This document shows, piece by piece, positions 29,334 to 38,423 of a stretch of 64,000 nucleotides of DNA; position 1 is the first letter of the stretch; every line of letters starts with the position of its first letter. This stretch comes from Cohnella laeviribosi DSM 21336. Lineage in GTDB: Bacteria > Bacillota > Bacilli > Paenibacillales > Paenibacillaceae. Position numbers and translations under genes: made by a program. The stretch covers positions 1 through 64,000 of the forward strand of contig NZ_KB899808.1 of assembly GCF_000378425.1 (NCBI RefSeq). Reading direction: 5' to 3'. Under the pieces are notes generated by a model. That model was not told where the DNA came from. It searched no databases and was given only the letters and a program-made list of their open reading frames with translations.

Positions 29334-30239
29334 ATGCCCGAAGGCATGATTATTAAGGCGCTTAGCGGTTATTATTACGTTCGGCCCGACGAAGGCGGAG
29401 ACCCGGTTCAATGCCGCGCCCGCGGCATTTTCAAGAAGCGGGGCGTCTCTCCGCTGGTCGGCGACCGGGTCAAGTTCAGCGAAACCGAGAACGGCGAAGG
29501 GATCGTAGACGAGATTTTGCCCCGCTCGACGGAGCTGGTCCGTCCGCCGGTCGCCAACGTCGATCTGGCGGTGCTCGTCTTCTCGGTCGTTCATCCCGAT
29601 CTGAATTTGCTTCTGCTTGACAAGTTTTTGGTTCATACCGAATCCGCCGGCCTGGATGCGCTGATCGTCTTTACGAAGTTCGATGCCGCCGACGGGGAAC
29701 CGGACCGGGAACGCATCGTCGAGTCGGTCGAAGCGGCCCGGCAGTTGTACGAATCGATCGGCTACGGGTCGCTTGTGACGAGCGCAAGGCGGGGGGAAGG
29801 TATCGAAGAGCTAAAGCGTCGGCTCTCCGGACGGATCAGCGTGTTCGCGGGGCAGTCCGGCGTCGGCAAGTCGTCGCTGCTCAACGCGCTTGTTCCGGGG
29901 CTGAAGCTGGAAACGAGCGAAATCAGCAAAAAGCTCGGGCGGGGACGCCACACGACGCGGCATGTCGAACTGGTGCCGCTTCCGGGCGGAGGCTACGTCG
30001 CGGATACGCCGGGCTTCAGCCAGCTTGACTTCGCGGAGCTGGGCGTCGATGAGATCGGCTCCTGTTTCCGGGAGTTCCGGGAGCTTGCCGAGGGCTGCAA
30101 ATTCCGCGGCTGCACCCACGTGCACGAGCCGGGGTGCGCCGTCCTCGCCGCCAAAGAGCGGGGCGAAATCGCGGAGAGCCGCTATGCGAATTATCTTGAA
30201 TTTATGACGGAGTGGAAAGAGAATCGACGGAGGTACTAA
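29334..30239 (+). CDS. rsgA: Ribosome biogenesis GTPase RsgA
   Basis: 301 residues: an N-terminal OB fold, a circularly permuted GTPase (FTKFDA, then the P-loop GQSGVGKSSLLNAL and DTPGF), and a C-terminal zinc finger (CKFRGCTHVHEPGC). It checks 30S maturation. ATG 29334 follows AAGGGGATC; an earlier in-frame ATG at 29292 lies inside prkC. Confidence 0.96.
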   Translation: MPEGMIIKALSGYYYVRPDEGGDPVQCRARGIFKKRGVSPLVGDRVKFSETENGEGIVDEILPRSTELVRPPVANVDLAVLVFSVVHPDLNLLLLDKFLVHTESAGLDALIVFTKFDAADGEPDRERIVESVEAARQLYESIGYGSLVTSARRGEGIEELKRRLSGRISVFAGQSGVGKSSLLNALVPGLKLETSEISKKLGRGRHTTRHVELVPLPGGGYVADTPGFSQLDFAELGVDEIGSCFREFRELAEGCKFRGCTHVHEPGCAVLAAKERGEIAESRYANYLEFMTEWKENRRRY

Positions 30240-30242
30240 GCG

Positions 30243-30902
30243 ATGGCCATTATTGCGCCCTCTATTCTGTCGGCGGATTTCGCCAGACTCGGGGAGGAAA
30301 TCCGGGAAGCGGAAAAAGCCGGAGCGGACTGGATACATATCGATATTATGGACGGCCAGTTCGTTCCGAATTTGACGTTCGGGCCTCCGGTCGTGGCGGC
30401 GGTCCGCCCGTATACGAAGCTTCCCTTTGACGTTCATTTGATGGTTCACACGCCGGAGCGGCTGTTTGCCGATCTTGTGCAGGCGGGAGCGGACCGGATT
30501 ACGGTTCATGCGGAGGCCTGCGTCCATCTGCACAGAACCGTGCATGCGATCCGCGAGCTCGGCCTTCAGGCCGGCGTCGCCCTGAATCCGCACACGCCGA
30601 TTTCGGTGCTGGATTACGTGCTCGAAGACGTTGACCTGGTGCTGGTCATGACGGTCAATCCGGGCTTCGGCGGCCAGGCGTTCATTCCGGCCACGCTCGC
30701 CAAAATCCGCGCGCTTCGCGAGACGCTTGATGCCCGCGGGCTGTCTCACGTCCATATCGAGGTCGACGGCGGGATCAACGCGGAGACGGCCAAGCAGGTT
30801 GCGGAGAACGGGGCCGGGGTGCTGGTTGCCGGCAATTCGATCTTCTCGCAGAAGGATCGCGCCGCGGCGATTTCGGCCTTGCGGCGGTCCGCCCAAAGTT
30901 GA
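30243..30902 (+). CDS. rpe: Ribulose-phosphate 3-epimerase
   Basis: 219 residues forming a TIM barrel. Metal ligands and active site are visible in [32 protein letters not shown] and VDGGIN. It interconverts ribulose-5-phosphate and xylulose-5-phosphate. GGAGGTAC lies before ATG 30243, and only three bases separate it from rsgA. Confidence 0.96.
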   Translation: MAIIAPSILSADFARLGEEIREAEKAGADWIHIDIMDGQFVPNLTFGPPVVAAVRPYTKLPFDVHLMVHTPERLFADLVQAGADRITVHAEACVHLHRTVHAIRELGLQAGVALNPHTPISVLDYVLEDVDLVLVMTVNPGFGGQAFIPATLAKIRALRETLDARGLSHVHIEVDGGINAETAKQVAENGAGVLVAGNSIFSQKDRAAAISALRRSAQS

Positions 30903-30922
30903 AAAACCGCCTCCGTTCCCGG

Positions 30923-30951
30923 TATAGGACAATGCGGCGGCTGCATACAAT
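30923..30951 (+). promoter_or_regulatory. Candidate sigma-E promoter of spoVM
   Basis: TATAGGA, a 14-base spacer and CATACAAT match a mother-cell sigma-E promoter, in keeping with spoVM control in B. subtilis. Confidence 0.5.
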
Positions 30952-31040
30952 GGTATCAACAGCGTGCGCACTGCGGATCGACCGCCGCTGCGCGGACCAA
31001 CGTCTGCTTTGCCGCGAAGGGACCGGAGGAGGGTGGAAGG

Positions 31041-31121
31041 ATGAAATTTTACACCATCAAGCTGCCTAAGTTTTTGGGCGGATTTGTCAAAGCGATCCTG
31101 AACACGTTCCAGAAAAACTGA
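31041..31121 (+). CDS. spoVM: Stage V sporulation protein M
   Basis: A 26-residue peptide starting MKFYTIKLPKFLGG, nearly the same as B. subtilis SpoVM. It is an amphipathic helix that senses the curved forespore membrane and anchors SpoIVA for coat assembly; Pro9 is kept. GGAGGAGGGTGGAAGG precedes the ATG. The gene is too short for many gene finders. Confidence 0.95.
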   Translation: MKFYTIKLPKFLGGFVKAILNTFQKN

Positions 31122-31205
31122 CGCCTCGCCGGGAACGCCAACGTCCCCGGGAGGCGCCGGCTTTGCCGGCACCCGTCCGCATACCCTATAAAATAGCGCC
31201 TAACG

Positions 31206-31241
31206 ACAACAAAAAGCACCTGGAACCAGGTGCTTTTGTCA
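31206..31241. terminator. Bidirectional terminator between spoVM and rpmB
   Basis: AAAAGCACCTGG and CCAGGTGCTTTT form a perfect stem with an AA loop, flanked by A and T runs. It serves the convergent spoVM and rpmB genes. Confidence 0.85.
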
Positions 31242-31260
31242 TGAGCCGTATGCAGGCCGA

Positions 31261-31449
31261 TTATACGCGAGTCACTTTGCCGGATTTGAGCGCGCGGGTG
31301 CTGACGTAAACCCGTTTCGGTTTACCGTTCACCAGAATGCGCACTTTTTGAACGTTAACCCCCCAAGTGCGGCGGGTATGGTTGTTGGCGTGAGACACAT
31401 GGTTGCCGGATCCCGGACGTTTGCCCGTCAAGAAGCATTTGCGTGCCAT
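31261..31449 (-). CDS. rpmB: 50S ribosomal protein L28
   Basis: 62 residues starting [16 protein letters not shown] with the family pattern [11 protein letters not shown] and a basic tail. Only one of the zinc-type cysteines of C+ L28 forms is present. GGGAGGTGG lies upstream of the ATG at 31449. It is divergent from asp23. Confidence 0.96.
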   Translation of the reverse strand: MARKCFLTGKRPGSGNHVSHANNHTRRTWGVNVQKVRILVNGKPKRVYVSTRALKSGKVTRV

Positions 31450-31603
31450 TTCAAACTCCACCTCCCTGCCGAAGACCTTGCAAACACTTCCCTATCATAG
31501 CATACGCCATGTGGCGTTGCAATCGATCATATTCGCTTCAAACCGAACTTTTTTTATAGTAAAATGGGTTATGATCCACAATAGGCTTGAAGGAGGAATT
31601 TCC

Positions 31604-31963
31604 ATGCCCATGCAACTGGCGAACGAAAACGGAAAAATCAACGTCTCGGATCAAGTGATCGCCGTTATTGCCGGTTCGGCGGCGTTGGATTGTTATGGAT
31701 TGGTGGGGATGGCCTCCCGCAAGCAACTGAAAGACGGGATCGCCGAATTGCTCGGTCGGGAAAATCTGTCGCGCGGTGTCGAAGTTCGACGCGAAGGCGA
31801 GCAACTGCATTTGGATCTGTATGTGATTGTCAGCTATGGAACCAAAATTTCGGAAGTTGCACATAACATTCAGACGCAGGTCAAATACGTGTTGGATGAA
31901 GTGGTAGGGCTCAAGGTCGATTATGTCAACATTTTTGTTCAAGGCGTCCGCGTAAACCGCTAG
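31604..31963 (+). CDS. yloU: Asp23/Gls24 family envelope stress protein (YloU)
   Basis: 119 residues with the Asp23 core (GKINVSDQVIAVIAGSAAL, then YGLVGM and LHLDLYVIVSYG, VNIFVQGV). In Firmicutes it precedes the fatty acid kinase gene. AAGGAGGAA lies before ATG 31604, and a promoter with TATAGT lies at about 31554 on the far side of rpmB. Confidence 0.92.
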   Translation: MPMQLANENGKINVSDQVIAVIAGSAALDCYGLVGMASRKQLKDGIAELLGRENLSRGVEVRREGEQLHLDLYVIVSYGTKISEVAHNIQTQVKYVLDEVVGLKVDYVNIFVQGVRVNR

Positions 31964-32027
31964 GACACGACCGGAGAAAGCGAACACCCCGATAAGCCGA
32001 TCGTATCTTTGGAAGGAGAATTTACAT

Positions 32028-33881
32028 TTGACTAGACGCAGCTTGAACGGAGCGGACTGGTCGGCCATGGTGCTGGCAGGTTCGGACCATCTTGCGAGGC
32101 ATGCCGAGCAAGTCAATGAACTGAATGTATTTCCCGTGCCGGACGGCGATACGGGAACGAATATGAGCATGACGATGAAAGCCGGCGCGGAAGAGCTTCG
32201 GCGGAAGCCGCAAAGCGAAATCGGACGTGCCGCGGAGGTGTTGTCCAAAGGCCTGCTGATGGGGGCCAGAGGGAACTCCGGCGTCATCCTCTCCCAGTTG
32301 TTCCGGGGGTTTGCCCAGGCGGTGGCGGGGCAGCGGGAATTGACAGTGCCCCTGTTCGCCGCCGGCTTGCAGCAGGGAGTTGACACCGCTTACAAGTCCG
32401 TCGTCAAGCCCGTGGAAGGGACGATTCTGACGGTCGCCCGGGAGGCGGCGCGCCATGGGGCTGCCCTGGCCCGCCGGACGGCGGATATCGGCGAGTGGAT
32501 GCAGCAAGTGCGCGACAAGGCGGCGGAAACGCTCGCGCGCACGCCCGATATGCTTCCCGTGCTGAAGCAGGTCGGCGTCGTAGATTCCGGCGGCCAGGGG
32601 CTTGTTTATCTTTACGAAGGATTTGCGGCTTATTTGCGGTCCGGCGCGTCCGCTCCGGAGAGCGGCCGGGAAGGCGGCGCGCACGTGTCCGGAGCGGGCG
32701 GCAGGTCGGCGGATTTCCGGGCCGCGTCCGGCGCGTTCGCGCCCGGCTCGTCCGCGGCGGTCCGGCAATCGGCCCAGTCCAAAATCGACACGGAGTCGAT
32801 TCGTTTTCCGTACGATATGGAGTTTTTTATCCGCAAGACGGCTTCCGCATCAAGCCGTTTTTCGGAGGCCGCTTTCCGCAAGGAGCTGGAGAAGGACGGC
32901 GATTCGATCATTCTGATCGACGACGGAGACATCGTCAAGGTGCACGTGCACTCCCGCCGTCCCGGCGACGTGCTGAACGCGGCGCTCGCCTACGGGGAAT
33001 TGACGAATCTTCATATTCTCAACATGCGGGATCAGCACCGCGACCTGCTTCGGCCGGCGGACGAACGTCCGCGGGCGGAGACGGAACAAGAACGGCCGGG
33101 AGCCTGGGGAGAAGCGCTTGGCGTCGAAGCCGCCTCCGGCGTTCCCGCGGTGGAGGACCCGTTCGGCGCGGATAGGCTTCCGCCCGGACAAGCGCCCCAT
33201 CCGAACGCCTACGAAATCGCGGCTTTCGGCGTCGTGGCCGTAAGCGCGGGGGAGGGCAACGGGAATCTGCTGCGCAGCCTCGGCGTCGACGTTGTCATCA
33301 ACGGCGGGCAGAGCATGAACCCGAGCACGGAAGACTTGCTGGAGGCGATCCGCTCGCTCTCGGTCGAACATGTGTTCGTTCTTCCGAACAACGCCAACAT
33401 TCTGATGGCCGCCGAGCAAGCCGCGGGGCTGGCGGATCGTCCGGTCACGGTCATCCCGACGCGCTCCGTTCCCCAGGGGCTTGCCGCCATGTTCGCCTTC
33501 CGGGAGGAGGACTCCGCATCGCTTAACAAGGAAAGGATGCTGCAGGCGATCGACCGGGTCGCCACGGGGCAGATTACGCGGGCGGTGCGCGACACCCGAA
33601 TGGACGGCGTCGATATTCGCAGCGGCCAATATATCGGCATCAAGGACAAGACGATCGTGGCGGCCGCCGACGATCTGGGCGAAGCCTGCCGCAAGCTGCT
33701 TGCGGACCTGATCGCTTCGGGCGACGAGGTGGTCACGATTCTGACCGGCGAAGGCGCCGAAGAATCCGTTACGGAAGAGCTGCTCGCCTGGCTCGAAGAC
33801 CGGTATCCGGAGGCGGAAATCGAGCGGCACGAGGGCGGCCAGCCTTTGTATCCTTATTGGTTTATGATCGAGTCGGATTAG
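32028..33881 (+). CDS. fakA: Fatty acid kinase ATP-binding subunit FakA (DhaL/DegV-associated, YloV)
   Basis: 617 residues. The N-terminal DhaL-type domain has the Mg-ADP pattern NVFPVPDGDTGTNM and GARGNSGVILSQLF. A middle domain and a C-terminal domain (NNANILMAAEQAA) follow. FakA phosphorylates exogenous fatty acids held by FakB (DegV) proteins. Between the first two domains is an unusually Gly/Ser/Ala-rich linker (about 205-250), and another Pro/Glu-rich stretch is near 345-390. TTG 32028 is behind GGAAGGAGAA. A DegV gene follows directly. Confidence 0.93.
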   Translation: MTRRSLNGADWSAMVLAGSDHLARHAEQVNELNVFPVPDGDTGTNMSMTMKAGAEELRRKPQSEIGRAAEVLSKGLLMGARGNSGVILSQLFRGFAQAVAGQRELTVPLFAAGLQQGVDTAYKSVVKPVEGTILTVAREAARHGAALARRTADIGEWMQQVRDKAAETLARTPDMLPVLKQVGVVDSGGQGLVYLYEGFAAYLRSGASAPESGREGGAHVSGAGGRSADFRAASGAFAPGSSAAVRQSAQSKIDTESIRFPYDMEFFIRKTASASSRFSEAAFRKELEKDGDSIILIDDGDIVKVHVHSRRPGDVLNAALAYGELTNLHILNMRDQHRDLLRPADERPRAETEQERPGAWGEALGVEAASGVPAVEDPFGADRLPPGQAPHPNAYEIAAFGVVAVSAGEGNGNLLRSLGVDVVINGGQSMNPSTEDLLEAIRSLSVEHVFVLPNNANILMAAEQAAGLADRPVTVIPTRSVPQGLAAMFAFREEDSASLNKERMLQAIDRVATGQITRAVRDTRMDGVDIRSGQYIGIKDKTIVAAADDLGEACRKLLADLIASGDEVVTILTGEGAEESVTEELLAWLEDRYPEAEIERHEGGQPLYPYWFMIESD

Positions 33882-33931
33882 GAAGAACCGCAAATTTTGA
33901 CCATATTTTTGACCATAATGGAGGATTGCCG

Positions 33932-34807
33932 ATGAACGCGGCTATCGTGACGGACAGCACGGCGGATATTCCCCGCGATGTCCGGGAACGGCTTGGCATT
34001 GATATGATTCCGTTAAAAGTCCATTTCGGCGAGCAGTCGTATCTCGACAACGTCGATCTTCAGCCTGCGCAGTTTTATGAAAAGCTGAAGGCGTCGAGCG
34101 AACTGCCGAAAACCTCGCAGCCCTCGCCCGCCGATTTCTATGAGGTCTTCAGCCGCCACGTTCAGGCGGGGCGTCCGGTGATTTCGATTCATCTTTCGTC
34201 CGCGTTCAGCGGAACGTATCAGTCGGCGCTGCTGGCGAAGTCGATGCTGGAAGGCGAGGGGGACGTGACCGTCATCGATTCCAAGTCCGCTTCCTACGGC
34301 TTCGGCATGCTGGCCGTCGAGGCGGCCGAGATGGCGCGCCGGGGGGCGTCCGTACGGGATATCGTGGACCGGATCGAGCGGATGCGCAAGGAGACGAAGC
34401 TGTATTTTCTCGTCGATACGCTCGAATATTTGCACAAGGGCGGCCGGATCGGCAAGGCTTCGGCTCTGTTCGGCACGCTGCTGAACATCAAGCCGATTTT
34501 GACGATTGACGACGAGGGCGTCATCACTCCGCTCGACAAGGCGAGAGGGCAGAAGCGCGCGTTCGCGCGGATTGCCGAAATGCTGGAAGCGGAATTCGGC
34601 GCGAATCCGCTGCAACTGACCGCAGTCGTGACGCCGGGCGATACGGCGATGGCGGACGAGTTGATCGGCATGCTGCAACAGCGTTTTGACATCCGCCGGT
34701 TTTTCCGCTCGGAGATCGGGCCGGTCATCGGCACGCACGCCGGACCGGGCACCGTGGGATTGTTCGTCAGATCCGCTTCCTTGGACGGACAGGAAACGCG
34801 AGCTTGA
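33932..34807 (+). CDS. fakB: DegV-family fatty acid-binding protein (FakB)
   Basis: 291 residues. The family pattern is plain: VTDSTADIP at the start, KTSQPSPADF, HLSSAFSGTYQSA and EYLHKGGRIGK, ending GTHAGPGTVG. DegV proteins hold a fatty acid for phosphorylation by FakA, whose gene is 50 bases upstream. GGAGGATTG lies before ATG 33932. Confidence 0.93.
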   Translation: MNAAIVTDSTADIPRDVRERLGIDMIPLKVHFGEQSYLDNVDLQPAQFYEKLKASSELPKTSQPSPADFYEVFSRHVQAGRPVISIHLSSAFSGTYQSALLAKSMLEGEGDVTVIDSKSASYGFGMLAVEAAEMARRGASVRDIVDRIERMRKETKLYFLVDTLEYLHKGGRIGKASALFGTLLNIKPILTIDDEGVITPLDKARGQKRAFARIAEMLEAEFGANPLQLTAVVTPGDTAMADELIGMLQQRFDIRRFFRSEIGPVIGTHAGPGTVGLFVRSASLDGQETRA

Positions 34808-34824
34808 CGGGGAAGGGTTCGGAC

Positions 34825-36876
34825 ATGTCTTCATCTTTATTTTCGATTCCGATCAAACGACTTCAAGGCGTGAGCGCCCGGAAAGAGGGGGAGCTGCACG
34901 CCTTGGGCATCTATACGGTGGGTGATTTGCTCGAATACTATCCGTTCCGCTACGAGGATTACCGGATCCGCTCGCTATCCGAAGTCAAGGACGGCGAGAA
35001 GGTGACGGTGCGGGGGACGATCGCCACGCTGCCGTCCTTGCAACGTTATGGCCGCAAGTCGAGGCTGCTGTGCCGCGTGGCGATCGAAGGTATGATCGTG
35101 ACGGCCGTCTGGTTCAACCGCGCCTTCCTGAAGGATCAGCTCGAACTGGGGCGGGAGATCGTCCTGACGGGAAAATGGGATCAGCGGCGCCGGCAAATCA
35201 CGGTGGCGGAATCGGAGTTTCCGGATCGCCGGAACGCGAAGTCGGGCACGCTGCAGCCGGTTTATTCCGTCGGCGGCAGCTTGACGCAGGCGTGGATGCG
35301 GCAGCGGATCGGGCAGGCGCTGGACCAGTACGGAGCGATGATCCCCGAGCTGCTGCCTCCGGAGCTGATCGAGCGGTACAAGCTGCTGCCGCGCCGCGAG
35401 GCGATTTTGCGCATTCACAGACCCGAGGATACGCAGGCCGGTCAGGAAGCGCGCCGGCGGATGGTGTACGAGGAGCTTTTTCTGTTCGAGCTGAAGCTGC
35501 AGGCCTATCGGGCGATGAACCGGAAACAGCCGGACGGCATCGCGCACAAGATCGACAGCGAGGACATACGGGCGTTTGCGGCCGGGCTGCCGTTTGAGCT
35601 CACCGATTCGCAGAAGCAAGTGATCAATGAGATTACCCGCGACATGCGGCAGCCTTATGCGATGAACCGGCTGCTGCAGGGCGATGTCGGGTCGGGAAAA
35701 ACGGTGGTATCGGCGGTGGCGCTCTATGCGACGGTGAAGGCGGGGTGCCAGGGAGCGTTGATGGTGCCGACGGAAATCTTGGCGGAGCAGCACGCCCGGT
35801 CGCTCGGCAAGTTGTTCGAACCGTACGGCATTCAAATTGCGCTGCTGACCGGCAGCCTGACCGAGCGCAAGCGCCGGGATGTCATCGCCGGACTGCAAAT
35901 GGGGCTGATCGACATCGTGATCGGCACGCATGCGCTCATTCAGGAGGATGTTCATTTCCGCCGGCTGGGGCTTGTCGTGCTGGACGAGCAGCACCGCTTC
36001 GGGGTTCAGCAGCGCAGCATTCTGCGGCGCAAAGGCATGAATCCCGACGTGCTGTCGATGACGGCGACGCCGATTCCGCGGACGCTGGCGATTACGATGT
36101 TCGGGGACATGGACGTGTCGACCATTCGCGAGCGCCCGAAAGGCAGGCTCCCGATCTTGACCTACTGGGTCAAGCACGACAAGATGGACCGCGTGCTCGG
36201 GCTGATCCGGCGCGAAGCGCAGCTTGGACGGCAGACTTTTTTTATCTGCCCGCTCATCGAGGAGTCCGAGAAGCTGGACGTCCAAAATGCGATCGATCTG
36301 CATGCCCAGCTTCGCCAGGCGCTGCCGGAGCTCGGCATCGGACTGCTGCACGGCCGGATGACGGCGGCGGAGAAGGAGGCGGCGATGGATGCGTTCGCGA
36401 GGGGAGAGACGGCGGTGCTTGTGTCGACCACGGTCATCGAAGTCGGCGTTGACGTGCCGAACGCGACGCTGATGGTCGTGATGGACGCGGACCGGTTCGG
36501 ACTGTCACAGCTGCATCAGCTTCGCGGGCGCGTCGGAAGAGGCGAGCACCAGTCGTACTGCGTGCTGATTGCCGACCCGAAGTCGGAAACCGGCCAGGAG
36601 CGGATGAAGGCGATGACGGAGACGGACGACGGCTTCGAGATTGCCCGGCGGGATCTGGAGCTTCGCGGCCCCGGGGAATTTTTCGGAACGAAGCAGAGCG
36701 GGATGCCCGAGTTCCGGATCGCCAATCTGGCGGAGGATTTCGAGGTGCTGGAACGGGCCCGGGACGATGCCGCCGAGCTGACGGCAAGGGCTGAATTTTG
36801 GTCGTCCCCGGTCTACGCGCCTTTGCGGGATTTTCTGCAGCGCGAAGCGCAGTTTAACGGCGAGCCGCTGGATTAG
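34825..36876 (+). CDS. recG: ATP-dependent DNA helicase RecG
   Basis: 683 residues. An OB-fold wedge domain (about 60-150) is followed by a helicase with Walker A LLQGDVGSGKTVV, a DEQH box, SMTATPIPRT and motif VI HQLRGRVGRG. RecG reverses stalled forks and resolves recombination intermediates. ATG 34825 is chosen for GGGGAAGGG upstream; TTG 34804 is possible. Confidence 0.96.
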   Translation: MSSSLFSIPIKRLQGVSARKEGELHALGIYTVGDLLEYYPFRYEDYRIRSLSEVKDGEKVTVRGTIATLPSLQRYGRKSRLLCRVAIEGMIVTAVWFNRAFLKDQLELGREIVLTGKWDQRRRQITVAESEFPDRRNAKSGTLQPVYSVGGSLTQAWMRQRIGQALDQYGAMIPELLPPELIERYKLLPRREAILRIHRPEDTQAGQEARRRMVYEELFLFELKLQAYRAMNRKQPDGIAHKIDSEDIRAFAAGLPFELTDSQKQVINEITRDMRQPYAMNRLLQGDVGSGKTVVSAVALYATVKAGCQGALMVPTEILAEQHARSLGKLFEPYGIQIALLTGSLTERKRRDVIAGLQMGLIDIVIGTHALIQEDVHFRRLGLVVLDEQHRFGVQQRSILRRKGMNPDVLSMTATPIPRTLAITMFGDMDVSTIRERPKGRLPILTYWVKHDKMDRVLGLIRREAQLGRQTFFICPLIEESEKLDVQNAIDLHAQLRQALPELGIGLLHGRMTAAEKEAAMDAFARGETAVLVSTTVIEVGVDVPNATLMVVMDADRFGLSQLHQLRGRVGRGEHQSYCVLIADPKSETGQERMKAMTETDDGFEIARRDLELRGPGEFFGTKQSGMPEFRIANLAEDFEVLERARDDAAELTARAEFWSSPVYAPLRDFLQREAQFNGEPLD

Positions 36877-36985
36877 GCGCGTCCCCGGCTGAAACGGATC
36901 CGCGCCCGAAGACGGAGCGGCCGAATGATGCGGCGGGCGGCGGAGCGTTTTTTGCCCGGTGCGGTCATCCTCGCCGGACGTTTGG

Positions 36986-36994
36986 CATAAGATA
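36986..36994 (+). promoter_or_regulatory. Candidate sigma-K -10 element
   Basis: CATAAGATA fits the sigma-K -10 pattern CATANNNTA, 30 bases before the spoVIF-like gene; the -35 is not clear. Confidence 0.35.
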
Positions 36995-37024
36995 GTCAAG
37001 AATGCCGAAAGGACGTGAGAACGG

Positions 37025-37315
37025 ATGGCCAGCTGGCAAAAGTTCGGCATCAAGCCCGAACTGGTGGAACGCATCAAGTTCAAAATGAAAAATCCGGTCA
37101 CGAGAGATAAAATCAAACGGCTGATCGAGGGCCTGAACAAATACGACCTGCAGGACCGGCTCAAAGTCGCGCGTTTGGTCAAGGCGGCCGCCAAAATTTT
37201 GAACGAACCGCTCACTCATGTGCAGGAAGAGCAGATCGTCAACTTTATTTTGAGCCAAAAAATCGATCCCCAAAATACGCTGCATCTGATCAAGCTGTGG
37301 TCGATGTTCAGGTAG
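37025..37315 (+). CDS. SpoVIF-like sporulation protein
   Basis: 96 residues, helical and basic, with no signal or membrane segment. It has KPELVERIKFKMKNP, DRLKVARLVKAAAKIL and FILSQKIDPQNTLHLIKLW. In Paenibacillaceae a protein of this type downstream of recG is commonly labelled stage VI sporulation protein F, a late coat protein; my match is by memory of that pattern and is moderate. Its stop overlaps the convergent SRAP gene by eight bases. Confidence 0.65.
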   Translation: MASWQKFGIKPELVERIKFKMKNPVTRDKIKRLIEGLNKYDLQDRLKVARLVKAAAKILNEPLTHVQEEQIVNFILSQKIDPQNTLHLIKLWSMFR

Positions 37316-37982
37316 CTTTCCGTTCGATGCAGAGCGGATCGTCGTTTGCGGGATTGCCGACCCGCCCGTCGACTTCGTAGGCTTCCATCTCGTCTTCCGG
37401 AAACGGAACGAAGAGCCGGCGAAGCTCGGCCGGGTTCTGCACCCGCCGGTCCAGCCATAAGCTTTCGTCTTCCTTCCGCAGGATGACCGGCATCCGGTCG
37501 TGAATGTCCGCCATGAGCCGGTTGGGAGCGGTCGTCACGACGGCGCACGTATGCAGAACGTCCCCGTCCGGAGACGTCCACGTCTCGTACAAGCCTGCCA
37601 TGCTGAACAGCTCGCCGCTGCGCAGCCGAATGCGGTAAGGACGTTTCTGCCCGGCCGAAGCCTTCCATTCGTAAAAGCCGTCGGCCGGCAGCAGGCAACG
37701 TTTTCTCCGAATGGCGCCGCGAAAGGCGGGACGCTCGGTCAGCGTCTCGGCCCGCGCGTTGATCATCCGGCTGCCGATTTTGGCATCGTCGGCCCACGGC
37801 GGCACAAGCCCCCACTTCAAAACGCCCAGCCGGTTGGCCTTTCCGTCGTTGACGACGGCGGGCACGAGCTGCCCCGGCGCCACGTTGTAGCGGGGGGCGT
37901 GAAACGGGACGGCGACGTGATCGGCCCTATACCGCGCGATCAGCTCCTCCAGCGTTACCGTGATCGTATATCTTCCGCACAT
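37308..37982 (-). CDS. SRAP-family DNA-protein crosslink protein (YedK/HMCES)
   Basis: 224 residues. The catalytic Cys follows the start Met (MCGRY, C2), with N75 (INARAE), E105 (GFYEW) and H161 (HDRMPVIL). SRAP proteins link covalently to abasic sites in single-stranded DNA and shield them. It is read from a minus-strand ATG behind a GGAGGAAAAA sequence. It converges on the spoVIF-like gene with no terminator between. Confidence 0.93.
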   Translation of the reverse strand: MCGRYTITVTLEELIARYRADHVAVPFHAPRYNVAPGQLVPAVVNDGKANRLGVLKWGLVPPWADDAKIGSRMINARAETLTERPAFRGAIRRKRCLLPADGFYEWKASAGQKRPYRIRLRSGELFSMAGLYETWTSPDGDVLHTCAVVTTAPNRLMADIHDRMPVILRKEDESLWLDRRVQNPAELRRLFVPFPEDEMEAYEVDGRVGNPANDDPLCIERKAT

Positions 37983-38146
37983 GTCCCTTTTTCCTCCTTG
38001 CAGGAACGTCGAATGGAATCGTTATGTTTATCCTACTCGGAATTCCGGATCGAAGCCAGTCCTGCCTGCGCAATAGCGGTGAACGGCAGGCTGGCGCTGC
38101 GATTCCGTCTTGCGGCGTTATCCCGCTTTCAATGTTCCGCTTTCAA

Positions 38147-38175
38147 TTGACGGGAAGGTGTTTACGCGGTATATT
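38147..38175 (+). promoter_or_regulatory. Promoter of the thi operon
   Basis: TTGACG, a 17-base spacer and TATATT lie just before the TPP aptamer. Confidence 0.75.
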
Positions 38176-38210
38176 CAAAGAGCATGGATTCGTTTTTCGG
38201 ACAACCGCAT

Positions 38211-38307
38211 ACCGCCCCGGGAGCTTAGGGAACTATGCTGAGAGGAAAGCTGAGTCCGCTTTCGACCGGTAAACCTGATCTGGATAATTCCAGCGTAGGA
38301 AGGTGGC
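38211..38307 (+). promoter_or_regulatory. TPP riboswitch (THI element)
   Basis: The conserved THI-box parts are present in order: GCTGAGAGG at 38237-38245, then a variable P3 arm, then ACCTGATCTGGATAAT and CCAGCGTAGG at about 38272-38300. The outer ends ACCGCC and GGTGG can pair as P1. Thiamine pyrophosphate binding should favour the terminator that follows, turning the operon off. Confidence 0.95.
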
Positions 38308-38350
38308 CGCGAACGCATTCGATCGATATGCGTTTGGATAGACATCAGCT

Positions 38351-38379
38351 CGCCCTCCGGTATCGGGGGGCGGTTTTTT
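38351..38379 (+). terminator. Riboswitch-controlled terminator
   Basis: CGCCCTCCG pairs fully with CGGGGGGCG around GTAT and is followed by six T. It sits between the TPP aptamer and thiY and is the likely attenuator. Confidence 0.9.
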
Positions 38380-38423
38380 ATGTTGTCCGGTAACGCCCAA
38401 CGGAAAAGAGAGGAAACGGAGAG